Notes under the pieces: model-generated
Seen by the model: the letters and a program-made list of their open reading frames with translations, nothing else
Database searches by the model: none
Told to the model about the DNA's origin: nothing
Assembly (NCBI GenBank): GCA_041389725.1
Contig: JAWKRG010000011.1
Location: 311,001 to 375,000, forward strand
Direction of reading: 5' to 3'
Source: Polyangiaceae bacterium
GTDB lineage: Bacteria; Myxococcota_A; Polyangia; Polyangiales; Polyangiaceae
Length of the DNA stretch: 64,000 nucleotides
Shown: positions 27,261-35,900 of the stretch, in pieces
Layout of the letters: the number at the start of each line of letters is the position of its first letter
How positions within the stretch are numbered: position 1 is the stretch's first letter
Made by a program: the position numbers and the translations under genes

Positions 27261-29027
27261 CTACCACCACTTGGGGGTTGTCTCGATGAAGGTCTGGAGC
27301 GCATCGAACTTTGGCGCTTCCTGGCGCGGTTGCTCGAGGTACTCGAGGGCGCCCCAGCGGCCCCACTTCGACTGTCGTTCGCAGTGCACGAAGTGCGCGA
27401 ACAGGGTGCCGCCCGCTGCCTTCCATGCAGCGAGGTACTTGGCGTAGAGGGTCCCCATACGCGCGTCGCGGTTCGCTGCGTCGAACAGCGTATTGATCGC
27501 ATCGTTGTTCTCGACACCCAGGGCACCCGCCAAGTGCTGACCGCCCTCGTAGGCGACGAGCGCAACACCGTGCGTTTTGGCCACGTCGGCCTGCTCGTTC
27601 ATCCACGTTATGGCATCGGGGAGCGCGGTAGCCTCGAGTTCGGACAACAGCTGGTCGACACTCATCTTCTCTACGGTGCTTTGGTTCGCCGGAATCCCGA
27701 AGGAACCACCGAAGTACGGAGCAATGGCCAGCACATCGGTCTTCTTCTGGGCGTCTTCGAACTCGAGCACGGTCTTGGAGGTCCAGGCGTTGGCGGCCTG
27801 TGCGGCCATCACCCGCACCAGACGGTTCGGATCGCCAATCGCCTGGCTCCAGATGTCGAAGATCTCCGTGCTGCGGCGCGAGTGGTAGCGCAGCTGGGCT
27901 TCAAAGGGGTTGCTGCTGAGCCCCAGCGCTTGGCCTCGAGTCGACGCGTCCTTGGACTGCTGGAACTGGCCGTTCCACACCTCGTTGGAGTGTTCGACCC
28001 ACGCCTTGAGGCCGGCGGCCAGCCCGGCCTTCACGAGCTTGGCGTATTCTGTCACGTAGGCGTCGTCTGCCTTGTGGGGGATTGTGAACCATGGGTCGGC
28101 GCTCACACGGTTGGCGAGATCCACCATTACCTCGACAGGAACGCCCTTCTCAGTCCAGCGCGCATCGCTTGGCTTTGGACGGTCGGCCCAGGCGGCTTGT
28201 TCGGAGTCGTTGGTCTCGCCCCAGTCCATGAATCTGAGCAGGCGGTAGCTCCGGATGCTCTGCAGGAACTTGGGATGAAAGACGACCTTGTCGTAGGCGG
28301 ACTCGAAGCCAGTACAGGCCGCGGAGTCTTCGCAATCCGTGGCGACTTCGCAGTAGCGAAACCCATCGTTCTCGCACACCCCGCCAGGCATGATCACTCG
28401 GATGTTGCGGAGCGGATTCGAGCTGTCAGTCGTGGTGATGGTGAGGACGATTCCGCCCTTCGCGGGGTCGACGGTCAGCACGTCCCTGCCCTGCTTCGAT
28501 TGACCAGCGTCGCGAGCGGCGGCGACGCCGTACTCCAGGGTGCCGTTACCCTCGTAGAGAACGACGTACTGCCCTGCTGGGTAGTGCTCGCCTTCCCAGA
28601 ACATCAGCGTGCGAACGATCTGTCCCGGCGCCAGGCTCGTAACCCAGCCGTCTGCATCTGTCGCCACGGGCTTGCCGTCGTCCCATGTGCCCTGGCTCCC
28701 ACTGATCCACGAGCGGCTCGCTCGAAAGGCGTCGACGAACGTCCACTCCGTGCTCCAATCCTTGACGCCCGCTAGGTTCGTGCCAAGGGGCGACGTTGCA
28801 TTGGAGGCCAGGCCCCCGCTCCCCGCCCCGCCTCCGTTGCCCGCTGCGCCCCCCACGCCCGCTGCGCCACCTGAGTTCCCTCCCTGACCCGCGGAGCCTC
28901 CGGTCGCCCCCACGCCCCCGGTACCGCTCGCACCCGCGGTAGCACCGCCGTCGTCACCGCAACCTCCGCAAAGCAGCGAGAGCAAGACAACGGACGTGGC
29001 GTGACTGCGAAAGCTGGACTGCGTCAT
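27261..29027 (-). CDS. Glycoside-hydrolase-like secreted lipoprotein
   Basis: 588 residues from ATG 29027, which begins MTQSSFRSHATSVVLLSLL and reaches a lipobox GGC; upstream codons have no signal-peptide character. After a Gly/Ala linker the domain starts with SPLGTNLAGVKDWSTEWTFV, typical of a group annotated as cellulose-binding or glycoside hydrolase proteins in myxobacteria. The core (about residues 230-588) looks like a (beta/alpha)8 barrel: SYRLLRFMDWGETND, PWFTIPHKADDAYVTEYAK, then WVEHSNEVWN with the NE pair where clan GH-A places its acid/base, and ALVAYEGGQHLAG with a candidate nucleophile Glu. Probable target is plant or microbial polysaccharide. Convergent with the RCC1 gene. 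A palindromic element lies upstream at 29149-29187. Confidence 0.8.
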   Translation of the reverse strand: MTQSSFRSHATSVVLLSLLCGGCGDDGGATAGASGTGGVGATGGSAGQGGNSGGAAGVGGAAGNGGGAGSGGLASNATSPLGTNLAGVKDWSTEWTFVDAFRASRSWISGSQGTWDDGKPVATDADGWVTSLAPGQIVRTLMFWEGEHYPAGQYVVLYEGNGTLEYGVAAARDAGQSKQGRDVLTVDPAKGGIVLTITTTDSSNPLRNIRVIMPGGVCENDGFRYCEVATDCEDSAACTGFESAYDKVVFHPKFLQSIRSYRLLRFMDWGETNDSEQAAWADRPKPSDARWTEKGVPVEVMVDLANRVSADPWFTIPHKADDAYVTEYAKLVKAGLAAGLKAWVEHSNEVWNGQFQQSKDASTRGQALGLSSNPFEAQLRYHSRRSTEIFDIWSQAIGDPNRLVRVMAAQAANAWTSKTVLEFEDAQKKTDVLAIAPYFGGSFGIPANQSTVEKMSVDQLLSELEATALPDAITWMNEQADVAKTHGVALVAYEGGQHLAGALGVENNDAINTLFDAANRDARMGTLYAKYLAAWKAAGGTLFAHFVHCERQSKWGRWGALEYLEQPRQEAPKFDALQTFIETTPKWW

Positions 29028-29148
29028 GCCGCATGGCCACAGCAACAAGCGGGCCACCGCCCATGAGGTGCGTGTGCGTGCCGCAGTCACCAGGACGCGT
29101 GAGCAATCCTCAGTAGAGCTAGCGTGCTCCTGTTTGCACTGAGGAACG

Positions 29149-29187
29149 GAGAACGTTCTCTGCTCCAAGGAGCACCGAGAACGTTCC
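29149..29187. promoter_or_regulatory. Paired palindromes GAACGTTC, possible operator
   Basis: GAGAACGTTCTC (29149-29160) is a perfect 12-bp palindrome. GAGAACGTTCC (29177-29187) repeats its core 28 bp later, and the two can also pair across TGCTCC/GGAGCA to form a stem. It lies 121 bp upstream of the glycoside-hydrolase-like gene's start and after the end of the SRPBCC gene, so operator or terminator are both possible. No known consensus matches it. Confidence 0.35.
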
Positions 29188-29233
29188 GGCACTTCACCTA
29201 GATCAAGTGCTTCGAGGGAACTGACCCTCGGCG

Positions 29234-29842
29234 CTACTTCTTCTTTCGCTTCTTCTCGGCGCGGTTGCGCGTGCCCATCACGGCTTCGTCGGCTGCGTAG
29301 GCCACCTCACCGGTGACCAAGGAACCCGGCACGGGTAGCTTCGGCAGGATCAAGAGTTCGAGATGTAGCTGCGTGTCATCTTCGTCGATCTGCTTGAGGC
29401 GCCAGGTGGCGTCCATGCGCTTGACGTTTCCCTTCACCATGCTGCCTTGCAGGATGTACTCGTTGCCGACCTTCTTCATCGGCTCGAAGCGAACCACTGC
29501 CCAGACCTTGGCGGCGCCCTTCAGAATCGGCACCTGCAGGTACACGTCGGTCTTGTCACCGTCTCGACCTACGACCTTCGCCTTGTCGAACTTCTTGATG
29601 AAGTCTTCATAGTGGCGGAAGTCCTGGACCACCTTCTTGACCACGGCAATAGGCGCGGCAACGTGAACGCGCGCGGCCCCAGCCTTCGTGCTGCTGTGCT
29701 TGGTCTCGAGCTCGTAGCGCTCGCTATCGCGCTTCTTCATCAAGCGCGTGGCTTCCGCATCGGGCGCGGCACTGGCCGCGGGTGCCGTCACAAGGAAGCC
29801 AAGGGCCAGCGTGACGCCGAGGAAAGTGCGAGACATGTTCAT
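29234..29842 (-). CDS. Exported SRPBCC/START-like protein
   Basis: 202 residues. A Sec signal peptide, MNMSRTFLGVTLALGFLV, ends near SAAP with no lipobox. The mature part reads as an SRPBCC (Bet v1/START) fold: HVAAPIAVVKKVVQDFRHY is the first strand and helix, followed by DKTDVYLQVPILKGAAKVW and MDATWRLKQIDEDDTQL, with LPKLPVPGSLVTGEVA in the C-terminal helix region. Such folds bind hydrophobic ligands; a periplasmic lipid- or pigment-binding role is inferred. The Lys/Arg-rich tail RAEKKRKKK is unusual for an exported protein. It is divergent from the alpha/beta-hydrolase gene across a 331-bp spacer. Confidence 0.77.
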   Translation of the reverse strand: MNMSRTFLGVTLALGFLVTAPAASAAPDAEATRLMKKRDSERYELETKHSSTKAGAARVHVAAPIAVVKKVVQDFRHYEDFIKKFDKAKVVGRDGDKTDVYLQVPILKGAAKVWAVVRFEPMKKVGNEYILQGSMVKGNVKRMDATWRLKQIDEDDTQLHLELLILPKLPVPGSLVTGEVAYAADEAVMGTRNRAEKKRKKK

Positions 29843-30173
29843 TTTCTGCGAGCTCCTGTTCCGGGGTGAGTGCGTTGTTCGCCCATGCTTTTGCAGGTGC
29901 CGTGCCGTTGCGTCTCACCTCGGGGATAACTGCCTGAAACCACGCCACTCTTTGTCGTGCGGGGCCAGCTTCGCCTCGAGCCTTGCCCCTGTGAACCGCG
30001 ACAGCTGGAGCCGGGCGTTCATGTGCCGGTGACGCAAAATCACCACGCTCGTCCGACCCGAGGTCACGTCGCCGCTTTGGCTTGCGGGAAGCCGGGGAGT
30101 GCCTTCGGCGTAGAACGCTGCCAGGGGGAGCGTCTGCGCGCCAGGGGCCAAAGCTGCTACCGTGTGGGCTGCC
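29843..30173. other. 331-bp divergent intergenic region
   Basis: Lies between the starts of the SRPBCC gene (minus) and the alpha/beta-hydrolase lipoprotein gene (plus), so it must hold both promoters. I see no convincing -35/-10 pair. A minus-strand frame (29915-30175, about 86 codons, reading MAAHTVAALAPGA... and LRHRHMNARLQLSRF) has coding-like third-position GC, but its start overlaps the plus-strand start and I find no homology signal, so it is not called. Confidence 0.4.
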
Positions 30174-32249
30174 ATGCTTACGCCGTTTCGCCGCACCGCG
30201 GGGTTGGTCGTCGCTCTGGTCTTGGGTGCCGTGACGGCATGCAGTGGCGATGAGGACGGCTCGTCCTCCAGCTGCAGCGACTGCCCGGTGAAGGGAACCC
30301 AGGCAGTCCTCGATTTCGCCGCGGACTTGAGCGACCCGAGTCACTTCTTCGATGTTCCCTATCCCAACGACTTGCGACGCGATGACCAGGGGCATCCCGA
30401 GCTGAGCGGTTTCCCGAATCCAAACGACCTGGGTTTGCTGAAGGGTTTCGTCAATGTTGCTGTGCAAGCGAAGGGCTTCTCCACCCTGAGCGTGGCGCAG
30501 CTTCGATTCACCGCGCCCCTCGCACCGCTCAGCAAAGGAGACGTCATCGCGGCCGAGCCATCGTCTCCAATCCTGCTGATCGAAGTCGACCCGGATTCGC
30601 CAGATCGAGGCAAGCTGCTACCCGTCGTCGCCGAGACCCTGGCCGAGGACCTCTACACGCCCAGCAACATGTTGGCGGTGTCGCCGCGGCCCGGTTTCGT
30701 GCTTCGCGCGAACACCACCTACGCCGTCGTAGTCCGCACCTCGCTGCTCGACGCGGACGGGAGGCCGCTGGTGCAGTCCCCGGTGTTGCGTCGCCTGTCA
30801 CGGGACGCGCCCTTGGGCGATGCCGAAGCGGCAGGCGCGACGGTTCATGCCTTGGTATGGGAAGCCCTGGACGATCTCGGCGTACCGCGCGGGGACGTCG
30901 CTGCCACCACGCTCTTCACCACGGGAGACGTCGTGCAAGAGACGGCGGAAATCGCGCAGGGGTTGGAGCAGAAGTACCAGCTTTCGATCAACGGCATGAG
31001 CCACCTGGACGACGCCGAGATCCCGGATGTGTGCATCATCCAGGGAGAGATCGAATACCCGCAGTTCCAAAAAGGGACGCCGCCCTACAATACCGAGGGC
31101 TTGTTCGAGTTCGGCAGCGATGGATTGCCCGTGGAGCAGCGCAAAGAGGTCGCGCCGATCAAGCTCGTGATCCCCAAGACGGAGATGCCACCCAACGGCT
31201 ACCCCCTGGTGCTCAACATTCACGGCTCGGGCGGCTACAGCATCGCGATGCTGCGTCCCGTTGGCGACGACGGCAAGCCTGGTGCGCCGATCGGGCCAGC
31301 GCTCCCCTACGCCTTTCGCGGCTTTGCGACCGCAGGCAGTGCCATGCCCGTCAATCCCGAGCGGCTGCCCGGTGCGTCAGAGACCGCGTATCTCAACACG
31401 GCGAACTTCGTCGCCCTGCGCGACACCTTCCGTCAGGGTTTGATCGAGATGCGCTTGTTCTTGAGCGCCCTCGAAAAGCTGGAGATCGGCCCGGCCATGC
31501 TGGCCAATTGTGCCGGTCCCACGCTTCCCGCCGGCGCTATGGCGTTCAAGTTCGACCTGTCCAAGTTGGTGCTCACGGGTCAATCCATGGGCGGCATGTA
31601 CACGAACATGCTGTCGGCCATCGAGCCTCGCATCAAAGCAGTCGTGCCCACGGGCGCCGGGGGGCACTGGACTCACTTCATCTTCCTGACGCCGCTGAAC
31701 AACGGCCTCTTCCCGGGTGCATTGAACCTGGCGCTCGGTACGACCGGCACCCTCAGCCATGTCCATCCCGTGGTCAGTCTCGCTGCGGCTGCCCTCGAAC
31801 CCGCGGACCCCATCGTCTACGTCCCGCGGATCTCTCGTCGCCCCCTCGAAGGTCACCCGGTGCGACCCATCTACGAACCCTGTGCGCCCGACGACGCCTA
31901 CTTCGCTCAGGAAACCTACGACGCGATTGCCCTGGCCTACGGACATCCCCAGGCTGGCGAAGCGCAATGGGCGAGCATGCAGTCAGCGCTTGCCCTTGCA
32001 GGACTAGAGGGACTGCGCACCCTGCCCCTCAGCGACAACTTGAAGAGCGAGGACGGCCGCGCGTACACCGGCGCCGTGCTGCAGTTCGCACCCAAGGCAC
32101 TACCCGGTGAAGCGAAGGCCGACGGTCACGCGATCTACTCCCATCGCGACGACGTGAAGTACCAGTATGGTTGCTTTGCAGCTTCGTTTCTCGCGGGAAA
32201 GGCGGAAATTCCGCCACCTCAGAACGACTGGAAAGCAAGCTGCAACTAG
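30174..32249 (+). CDS. Large alpha/beta-hydrolase-fold lipoprotein
   Basis: 691 residues from ATG 30174 (a GTG at 30162 would add four residues). Signal peptide MLTPFRRTAGLVVALVLGAV ends in TAC, followed by a Ser/Asp-rich stretch and Cys pair (SSSSCSDCP). Around residue 460 a nucleophile elbow LVLTGQSMGGMYTNML gives the GxSxG motif of esterases and lipases, preceded by PLVLNIHGSGGYS, a typical oxyanion-hole HG segment. An N-terminal beta-rich half (about 40-260), beginning DFAADLSDPSHFFDVPYPND, is shared with other large myxobacterial lipoproteins. A His late in the chain is not pinned down. Likely an outer-membrane or periplasmic esterase of unknown substrate. Confidence 0.8.
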   Translation: MLTPFRRTAGLVVALVLGAVTACSGDEDGSSSSCSDCPVKGTQAVLDFAADLSDPSHFFDVPYPNDLRRDDQGHPELSGFPNPNDLGLLKGFVNVAVQAKGFSTLSVAQLRFTAPLAPLSKGDVIAAEPSSPILLIEVDPDSPDRGKLLPVVAETLAEDLYTPSNMLAVSPRPGFVLRANTTYAVVVRTSLLDADGRPLVQSPVLRRLSRDAPLGDAEAAGATVHALVWEALDDLGVPRGDVAATTLFTTGDVVQETAEIAQGLEQKYQLSINGMSHLDDAEIPDVCIIQGEIEYPQFQKGTPPYNTEGLFEFGSDGLPVEQRKEVAPIKLVIPKTEMPPNGYPLVLNIHGSGGYSIAMLRPVGDDGKPGAPIGPALPYAFRGFATAGSAMPVNPERLPGASETAYLNTANFVALRDTFRQGLIEMRLFLSALEKLEIGPAMLANCAGPTLPAGAMAFKFDLSKLVLTGQSMGGMYTNMLSAIEPRIKAVVPTGAGGHWTHFIFLTPLNNGLFPGALNLALGTTGTLSHVHPVVSLAAAALEPADPIVYVPRISRRPLEGHPVRPIYEPCAPDDAYFAQETYDAIALAYGHPQAGEAQWASMQSALALAGLEGLRTLPLSDNLKSEDGRAYTGAVLQFAPKALPGEAKADGHAIYSHRDDVKYQYGCFAASFLAGKAEIPPPQNDWKASCN

Positions 32250-32318
32250 CCCGCATCCGGGCCGTGCGCTTGTCGCTTTTCATGCGCGCAGAGCTGGGTT
32301 TACAGTTCTGGATCTCAC

Positions 32319-32771
32319 ATGGAACTGCCCACTCCTCCCGAAGCCAAAGACGATGACTCCGACGACGTGCGCTGGGCCTTGGAGACGGCCAACGCCATTT
32401 GGGCTCGGGGAGAGATCCGGGAAGCCCTGCAGTGGATCCGCCGCGCCGCCGAAGCAGCCGCCGAGGCGGGCGCGGACATGCGCGCGGTGCAGCTGGCGAA
32501 AAGCGCCGCAGAGCTGCGGGGTCTAGCGGATGTGCCCCGAACGGTTCCACCGCCCGCTGACAGCCCTGCCGCGCCGCCGCCGGCTCCCGCCAAGGCCAAG
32601 GAGCGTGTGCGACATCACGCCGTGAGGGTTGCGGTCAGTCTTTCCATGGAAGAAATGGGCGCCCTCGTAGCCAGGCCGCTGAAGAGCGGCGAAGCGCCGC
32701 CGGCCGGGGCCCACGAGGCCGTGCTGGTGGCGCTGGATCCCGAGGCGGATCTGTTCGTGTTCAAGGGCTGA
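32319..32771 (+). CDS. Conserved-looking small cytoplasmic protein, unknown
   Basis: 150 residues from ATG 32319. N-terminal helical region DVRWALETANAIWARGEIRE and LQWIRRAAEAAAEAGADMRA suggests a short TPR-like pair. A Pro/Ala linker (about 75-95) leads to a C-terminal beta-like segment HHAVRVAVSLSMEEMGALVA and ending VLVALDPEADLFVFKG. There is no signal peptide. The helical-repeat, proline-linker and small-domain layout resembles myxobacterial PilZ- or kinase-associated adaptor proteins, but no family can be named. It stands between two secreted-protein genes in the same direction. Confidence 0.65.
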   Translation: MELPTPPEAKDDDSDDVRWALETANAIWARGEIREALQWIRRAAEAAAEAGADMRAVQLAKSAAELRGLADVPRTVPPPADSPAAPPPAPAKAKERVRHHAVRVAVSLSMEEMGALVARPLKSGEAPPAGAHEAVLVALDPEADLFVFKG

Positions 32772-32779
32772 ATCCGGGG

Positions 32780-32808
32780 CCCGCCCGCTAGGCGGGACGG
32801 CTCCCGCC
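32780..32808. terminator. Mutually exclusive GC-rich hairpins
   Basis: CCCGCC-CGCTA-GGCGGG (32780-32796) and GGCGGGA-CGGC-TCCCGCC (32791-32808) share their middle strand, so only one can form. They follow the stop at 32771 by 8 bp. No U-run follows, so termination is unproven; attenuation is possible. Confidence 0.35.
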
Positions 32809-32853
32809 CTGTTGCGCTGTAAGCGGGGAGTGCCGCGCTGCGTTCAGCCATGG

Positions 32854-34827
32854 ATGAGTGCCAATCGGGTGAGAAAAGCCGTCGGAATTCTGGGTGGATG
32901 CGTGCTGGTCGCCGGGCTCTCGGGGGCCGCGGGCTGTGGGCGCAGCAGCATGAGCAAGGGCGCGTTGGCCGCGGTCAATCGTCATCCCGCGCACGCATCC
33001 CTGCGCGCCTTCGGTTCCGAGAGCGAGTTGAAGCGCTACCTCGAGCACCTGAAGAGCGAGCAGAAGCGACGCAGCGAGCAGTACTCGCAGCCGGGGTACG
33101 CTGGCGCACCGCCTTCCCAGGCGCCCGGCGAAGAGCCTGCATCCGCAGAAGCCGCCTCCACCCCGGCCTCCGACTCCAGTTCCAGCAAGGATTCTGACGG
33201 CGAATCCGTCACCAACACGCAGCATGCGGGAGTCGACGAAGGCGGTATCGTCAAGACCCACGGCAAGCATCTGGTGGTGTTGCGACGCGGTCGGCTGTTC
33301 ACCGTCGAAGTGGGCAACGGCGAACTCACGCCCATCTCCACCGTGGACGCTTTCGGCCCTGGGATCAACCCGAGCGGCACCTGGTACGACGAGATGCTCG
33401 TGTCGGGCAACACCGTCGTCGTCATCGGCTACTCCTATGAGCGCGGGGGCACCGAGGTCGGGCTCTTCGACATCAACTCGGGTGGGCGCCTGAGCTATCG
33501 CGACACCTACCACTTGCGCTCCAACGACTACTACTCGTCGCGCAACTACGCGAGCCGTCTCATCGGCGACAAGTTGATCTTTTACTCACCCCTGTATGTG
33601 TCACTCCACGGCGAAGACGTCTTCGACTCCTTCCCGGCTTTGCGCAAGTGGCACTCGGGCGCCAAGGATGACGAGTTCCGCCGCATCGTTTCGGCTAGCC
33701 AGGTCTATCGCCCCGCGACGCCCTTGGAATCGAACGGCGGCGTGGCCTTGCACACGGTGACGGTGTGCGATCTGGGCTCTCGGCAGATGGACTGCCGCGC
33801 CACTTCCGTGATGGGACCTCCGGGACGCGTGTTCTACGTCTCGCCGACGTCGGTCTACGTTTGGGTCAGTCAGTGGAGTCAGGACGGCACGGCTCCACGC
33901 GCTCACGCCTATCGCATGCCCTTGGACGGATCGGCACCGTCCGCGTTGAAGGTCAGCGGTGCACCGGTCGACCAATTCTCGTTCTTGGAGAGCGACGACG
34001 GCTACCTGAACGTGTTGGTGCGCTCCGACTCGAATGGCGATGGCATGTGGAGCGCCGAGGTAGCTCAGGGTGACGTCGCCTTGATGCGCGTGCCCCTGCG
34101 CAGCTTTGGCACGGGCGCTGACTCCGCGCCGCGCTCGGCCTATCGCATCCTTCCCAAGCCCCAGGGCTACACCTTCCAAAACCGCTTCGTCGGCTCGCAC
34201 TTGATGTACGGCACCGGCAGCGGCTGGGGCAGCCCCGAGACCGCCAAGCGTGGCGAGGTGATCGCGGTGCGCTACGCAGGCGGCGACGTGACTGCCGTTC
34301 CTTTGCGCCACGGCGTCGATCGCATCGAGGTGCTCGGCTCTCACGCAGTGGTCGTGGGCACGGATGGAAAAGACTTGCACTTCACCCCCGTCAATATGTC
34401 GGCCCGCCCACGCCCCGAAAAGAGTTACGTTCGCGCCAACGCCAGTCAGGGCGAGTTGCGCAGTCACGGCTTCTTCTACAAGCCGTCGGGTCGTGACTCG
34501 GGCATGCTGGGACTTCCCATCAGCGAGCCCGGTCGTCCCGGCTACGAGCACTTGTTCCACGACTCGGCGTCGGTGCTCTACCTGAAGAACGAAGGGCTGA
34601 AGTTCAGCGAACTCGGCACCCTCGGGGCCCGCCCGGAAGCAGCCAAGGACGACAACTGCAAGGCGAGCTGCGTCGACTGGTACGGCAATGCTCGCCCCTT
34701 GTTCCTGCAAGGTCGCGTGTTCGCGCTGCTGGGCTACGAGATCGTGGAGGGTCGCTTCGTAGACGGTCGCATTCGCGAGTCGCGTCGCGTGAGCTTCGCG
34801 CCCGTCGGTCCGCAGCTCGCGCGTTAG
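32854..34827 (+). CDS. Beta-propeller lipoprotein (PF09826-like)
   Basis: 657 residues from ATG 32854 (a GTG at 32869 would also work). Signal peptide LGGCVLVAGLSGAAGC gives a lipobox Cys. A Ser/Pro/Glu-rich linker is followed by TNTQHAGVDEGGIVKTHG, which matches the opening signature of secreted beta-propeller proteins in which TN-Q-AGVDEADIVKTDG is usual. The rest is a large beta-propeller-like domain with repeated blades (SGTWYDEMLVSGNTVVVIG, VGLFDINSGGRLSYRDTYHL, MRVPLRSFGTGADSAPRS). No catalytic centre is seen. Related proteins are exported, of unknown function, and common in deltaproteobacteria and archaea. Confidence 0.83.
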   Translation: MSANRVRKAVGILGGCVLVAGLSGAAGCGRSSMSKGALAAVNRHPAHASLRAFGSESELKRYLEHLKSEQKRRSEQYSQPGYAGAPPSQAPGEEPASAEAASTPASDSSSSKDSDGESVTNTQHAGVDEGGIVKTHGKHLVVLRRGRLFTVEVGNGELTPISTVDAFGPGINPSGTWYDEMLVSGNTVVVIGYSYERGGTEVGLFDINSGGRLSYRDTYHLRSNDYYSSRNYASRLIGDKLIFYSPLYVSLHGEDVFDSFPALRKWHSGAKDDEFRRIVSASQVYRPATPLESNGGVALHTVTVCDLGSRQMDCRATSVMGPPGRVFYVSPTSVYVWVSQWSQDGTAPRAHAYRMPLDGSAPSALKVSGAPVDQFSFLESDDGYLNVLVRSDSNGDGMWSAEVAQGDVALMRVPLRSFGTGADSAPRSAYRILPKPQGYTFQNRFVGSHLMYGTGSGWGSPETAKRGEVIAVRYAGGDVTAVPLRHGVDRIEVLGSHAVVVGTDGKDLHFTPVNMSARPRPEKSYVRANASQGELRSHGFFYKPSGRDSGMLGLPISEPGRPGYEHLFHDSASVLYLKNEGLKFSELGTLGARPEAAKDDNCKASCVDWYGNARPLFLQGRVFALLGYEIVEGRFVDGRIRESRRVSFAPVGPQLAR

Positions 34828-34929
34828 ACGCTCGGCCACACGACGGGGTGAGCCGCGCTACGATGTTGACGCGAAGGCAAAGCAGGTCGACCGGGCGACG
34901 AGCACGGCGCGGCGCAGGCACTGCGCCAG

Positions 34930-35586
34930 TCAAGACTTCTGACAGGTGTAGCGCGTCACCGGGCAATTGGGGTGATTGCCCTTCGCGGTCTCGGTGTATC
35001 CTGGTGGGCAGCCGTTGCAGGTGTAGAACACGCTGCCCGACGGGCATTCGCAGGTCACCAGCGTGTCGAGGCTGCCCCCGCAACCCGCCTGGCCAACTTT
35101 GCCGTAGGTCTGCCACGATGGCTGGCTGCACTGGTCGGCGTGATAGATGCACTTAGTAGTAGAGAAGCTGTTCGGCGTGTGCACGCAGGTCCCGCCGTTG
35201 CAGCTGTCGTCGGTACAGACGTCTTTGTCGTCGCAACCGCCGCAACCGCCGCTCGAAGTTCCCCCGCTCGGAGTGCCACCACTCGATACGCCCCCGCTCG
35301 ACACGCCGCCACTCGACAAGCCGCCACTCGACACGCCCCCGCTCGACACGCCGCCACTCGACGCGCCGCCACTCGACACGCCGCCACTCGACGCGCCGCC
35401 ACTCGACACGCCGCCACTCGACGCGCCGCCACTCGATGCCCCGGCGGTACCTGCTCCGCCGCTTGCCGCGCCGACACCCGAATCGCGCGCGCTGGCCACA
35501 CCGTCGCCGAAGTACTCGTCTTCTGACGGCGCGATCAGGCTGCAGCTCACCAGGCCGGCAACCCCCAGCAAAGTCATGGAACGCAT
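34930..35586 (-). CDS. Gly/Ser-repeat, Cys-rich lipoprotein (SEDEYFG family)
   Basis: 218 residues from ATG 35586. MRSMTLLGVAGLVSC gives the lipobox Cys, followed by SLIAPSEDEYFGDG, the same post-lipobox segment as in the lipoprotein at 41081 (SLIVGSEDEYFGSD). A linker of GGVSS/GGASS repeats (eleven 15-bp units) leads to a C-terminal Cys-rich region (GGCGGCDDKDVCTDDSC, CIYHADQCSQPS, CECPSGSVFYTCNGCPPG) with at least twelve cysteines, likely disulfide bonded. This resembles the DKD-CT-DSC modules found in myxobacterial secreted proteins. Function unknown. Confidence 0.77.
   Translation of the reverse strand: MRSMTLLGVAGLVSCSLIAPSEDEYFGDGVASARDSGVGAASGGAGTAGASSGGASSGGVSSGGASSGGVSSGGASSGGVSSGGVSSGGLSSGGVSSGGVSSGGTPSGGTSSGGCGGCDDKDVCTDDSCNGGTCVHTPNSFSTTKCIYHADQCSQPSWQTYGKVGQAGCGGSLDTLVTCECPSGSVFYTCNGCPPGYTETAKGNHPNCPVTRYTCQKS
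35276..35440. repeat. 15-bp tandem repeat in lipoprotein linker
   Basis: Eleven units of 15 bp, each coding for a Gly-Gly-x-Ser-Ser pentapeptide in the minus-strand gene. Most differ by a single base and several are identical, so the array looks recently expanded. Confidence 0.88.
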
Positions 35587-35900
35587 GCGTTGAGCTTACG
35601 GTTCTTCTTTGGGGTGCGCACGCGACAAAAGGCGCGCTATCCACTTGCGCGATGACCTCTCTGAGCGCAGCCCGAAAGAACGCCGGGTCTGTGTGATCAC
35701 CGAACGCGGGGTGGCAACGCAGTTCGAACAGTTGTGCCGTCTCGTCTACGCCGTCGCTTGGGCGCCGCCGTGCCAGCAGTTGCGCGGCGTCGCGCACAGC
35801 GCTGTGCGAGCCGCCGCACACCTTCGTCACGGGCGCACCACATACCAGCGGAAGTGCGATTGGCCTCATCATTGCAATGGCCGGCAGCGTGGAGGTACAG
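35587..35900. other. 314-bp intergenic region
   Basis: Divergent spacer between the Cys-rich lipoprotein (minus) and the M23 peptidase gene (plus). A minus-strand frame in it (reading MMRPIALPLVCGAPVTKVCGG... and DHTDPAFFRAALREVIAQV) looks somewhat protein-like, but it runs out of frame through the whole lipoprotein gene before stopping, so it is either a decayed gene or chance. I see no RNA gene or clear promoter. Confidence 0.35.

Noticed and set aside
29915..30175. Possible 86-codon minus-strand gene in the 331-bp spacer
   Set aside because: Its start overlaps the plus-strand start of a strong gene, no ribosome-binding site is visible, and no recognisable motif is present.
35587..35884. 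Minus-strand frame reading like protein (MMRPIALPLVCGAPVTKV...) upstream of the Cys-rich lipoprotein gene
   Set aside because: It continues out of frame through the entire repeat-rich lipoprotein gene before a stop, so it cannot be a normal gene; possibly decayed, but no homology was recognised.
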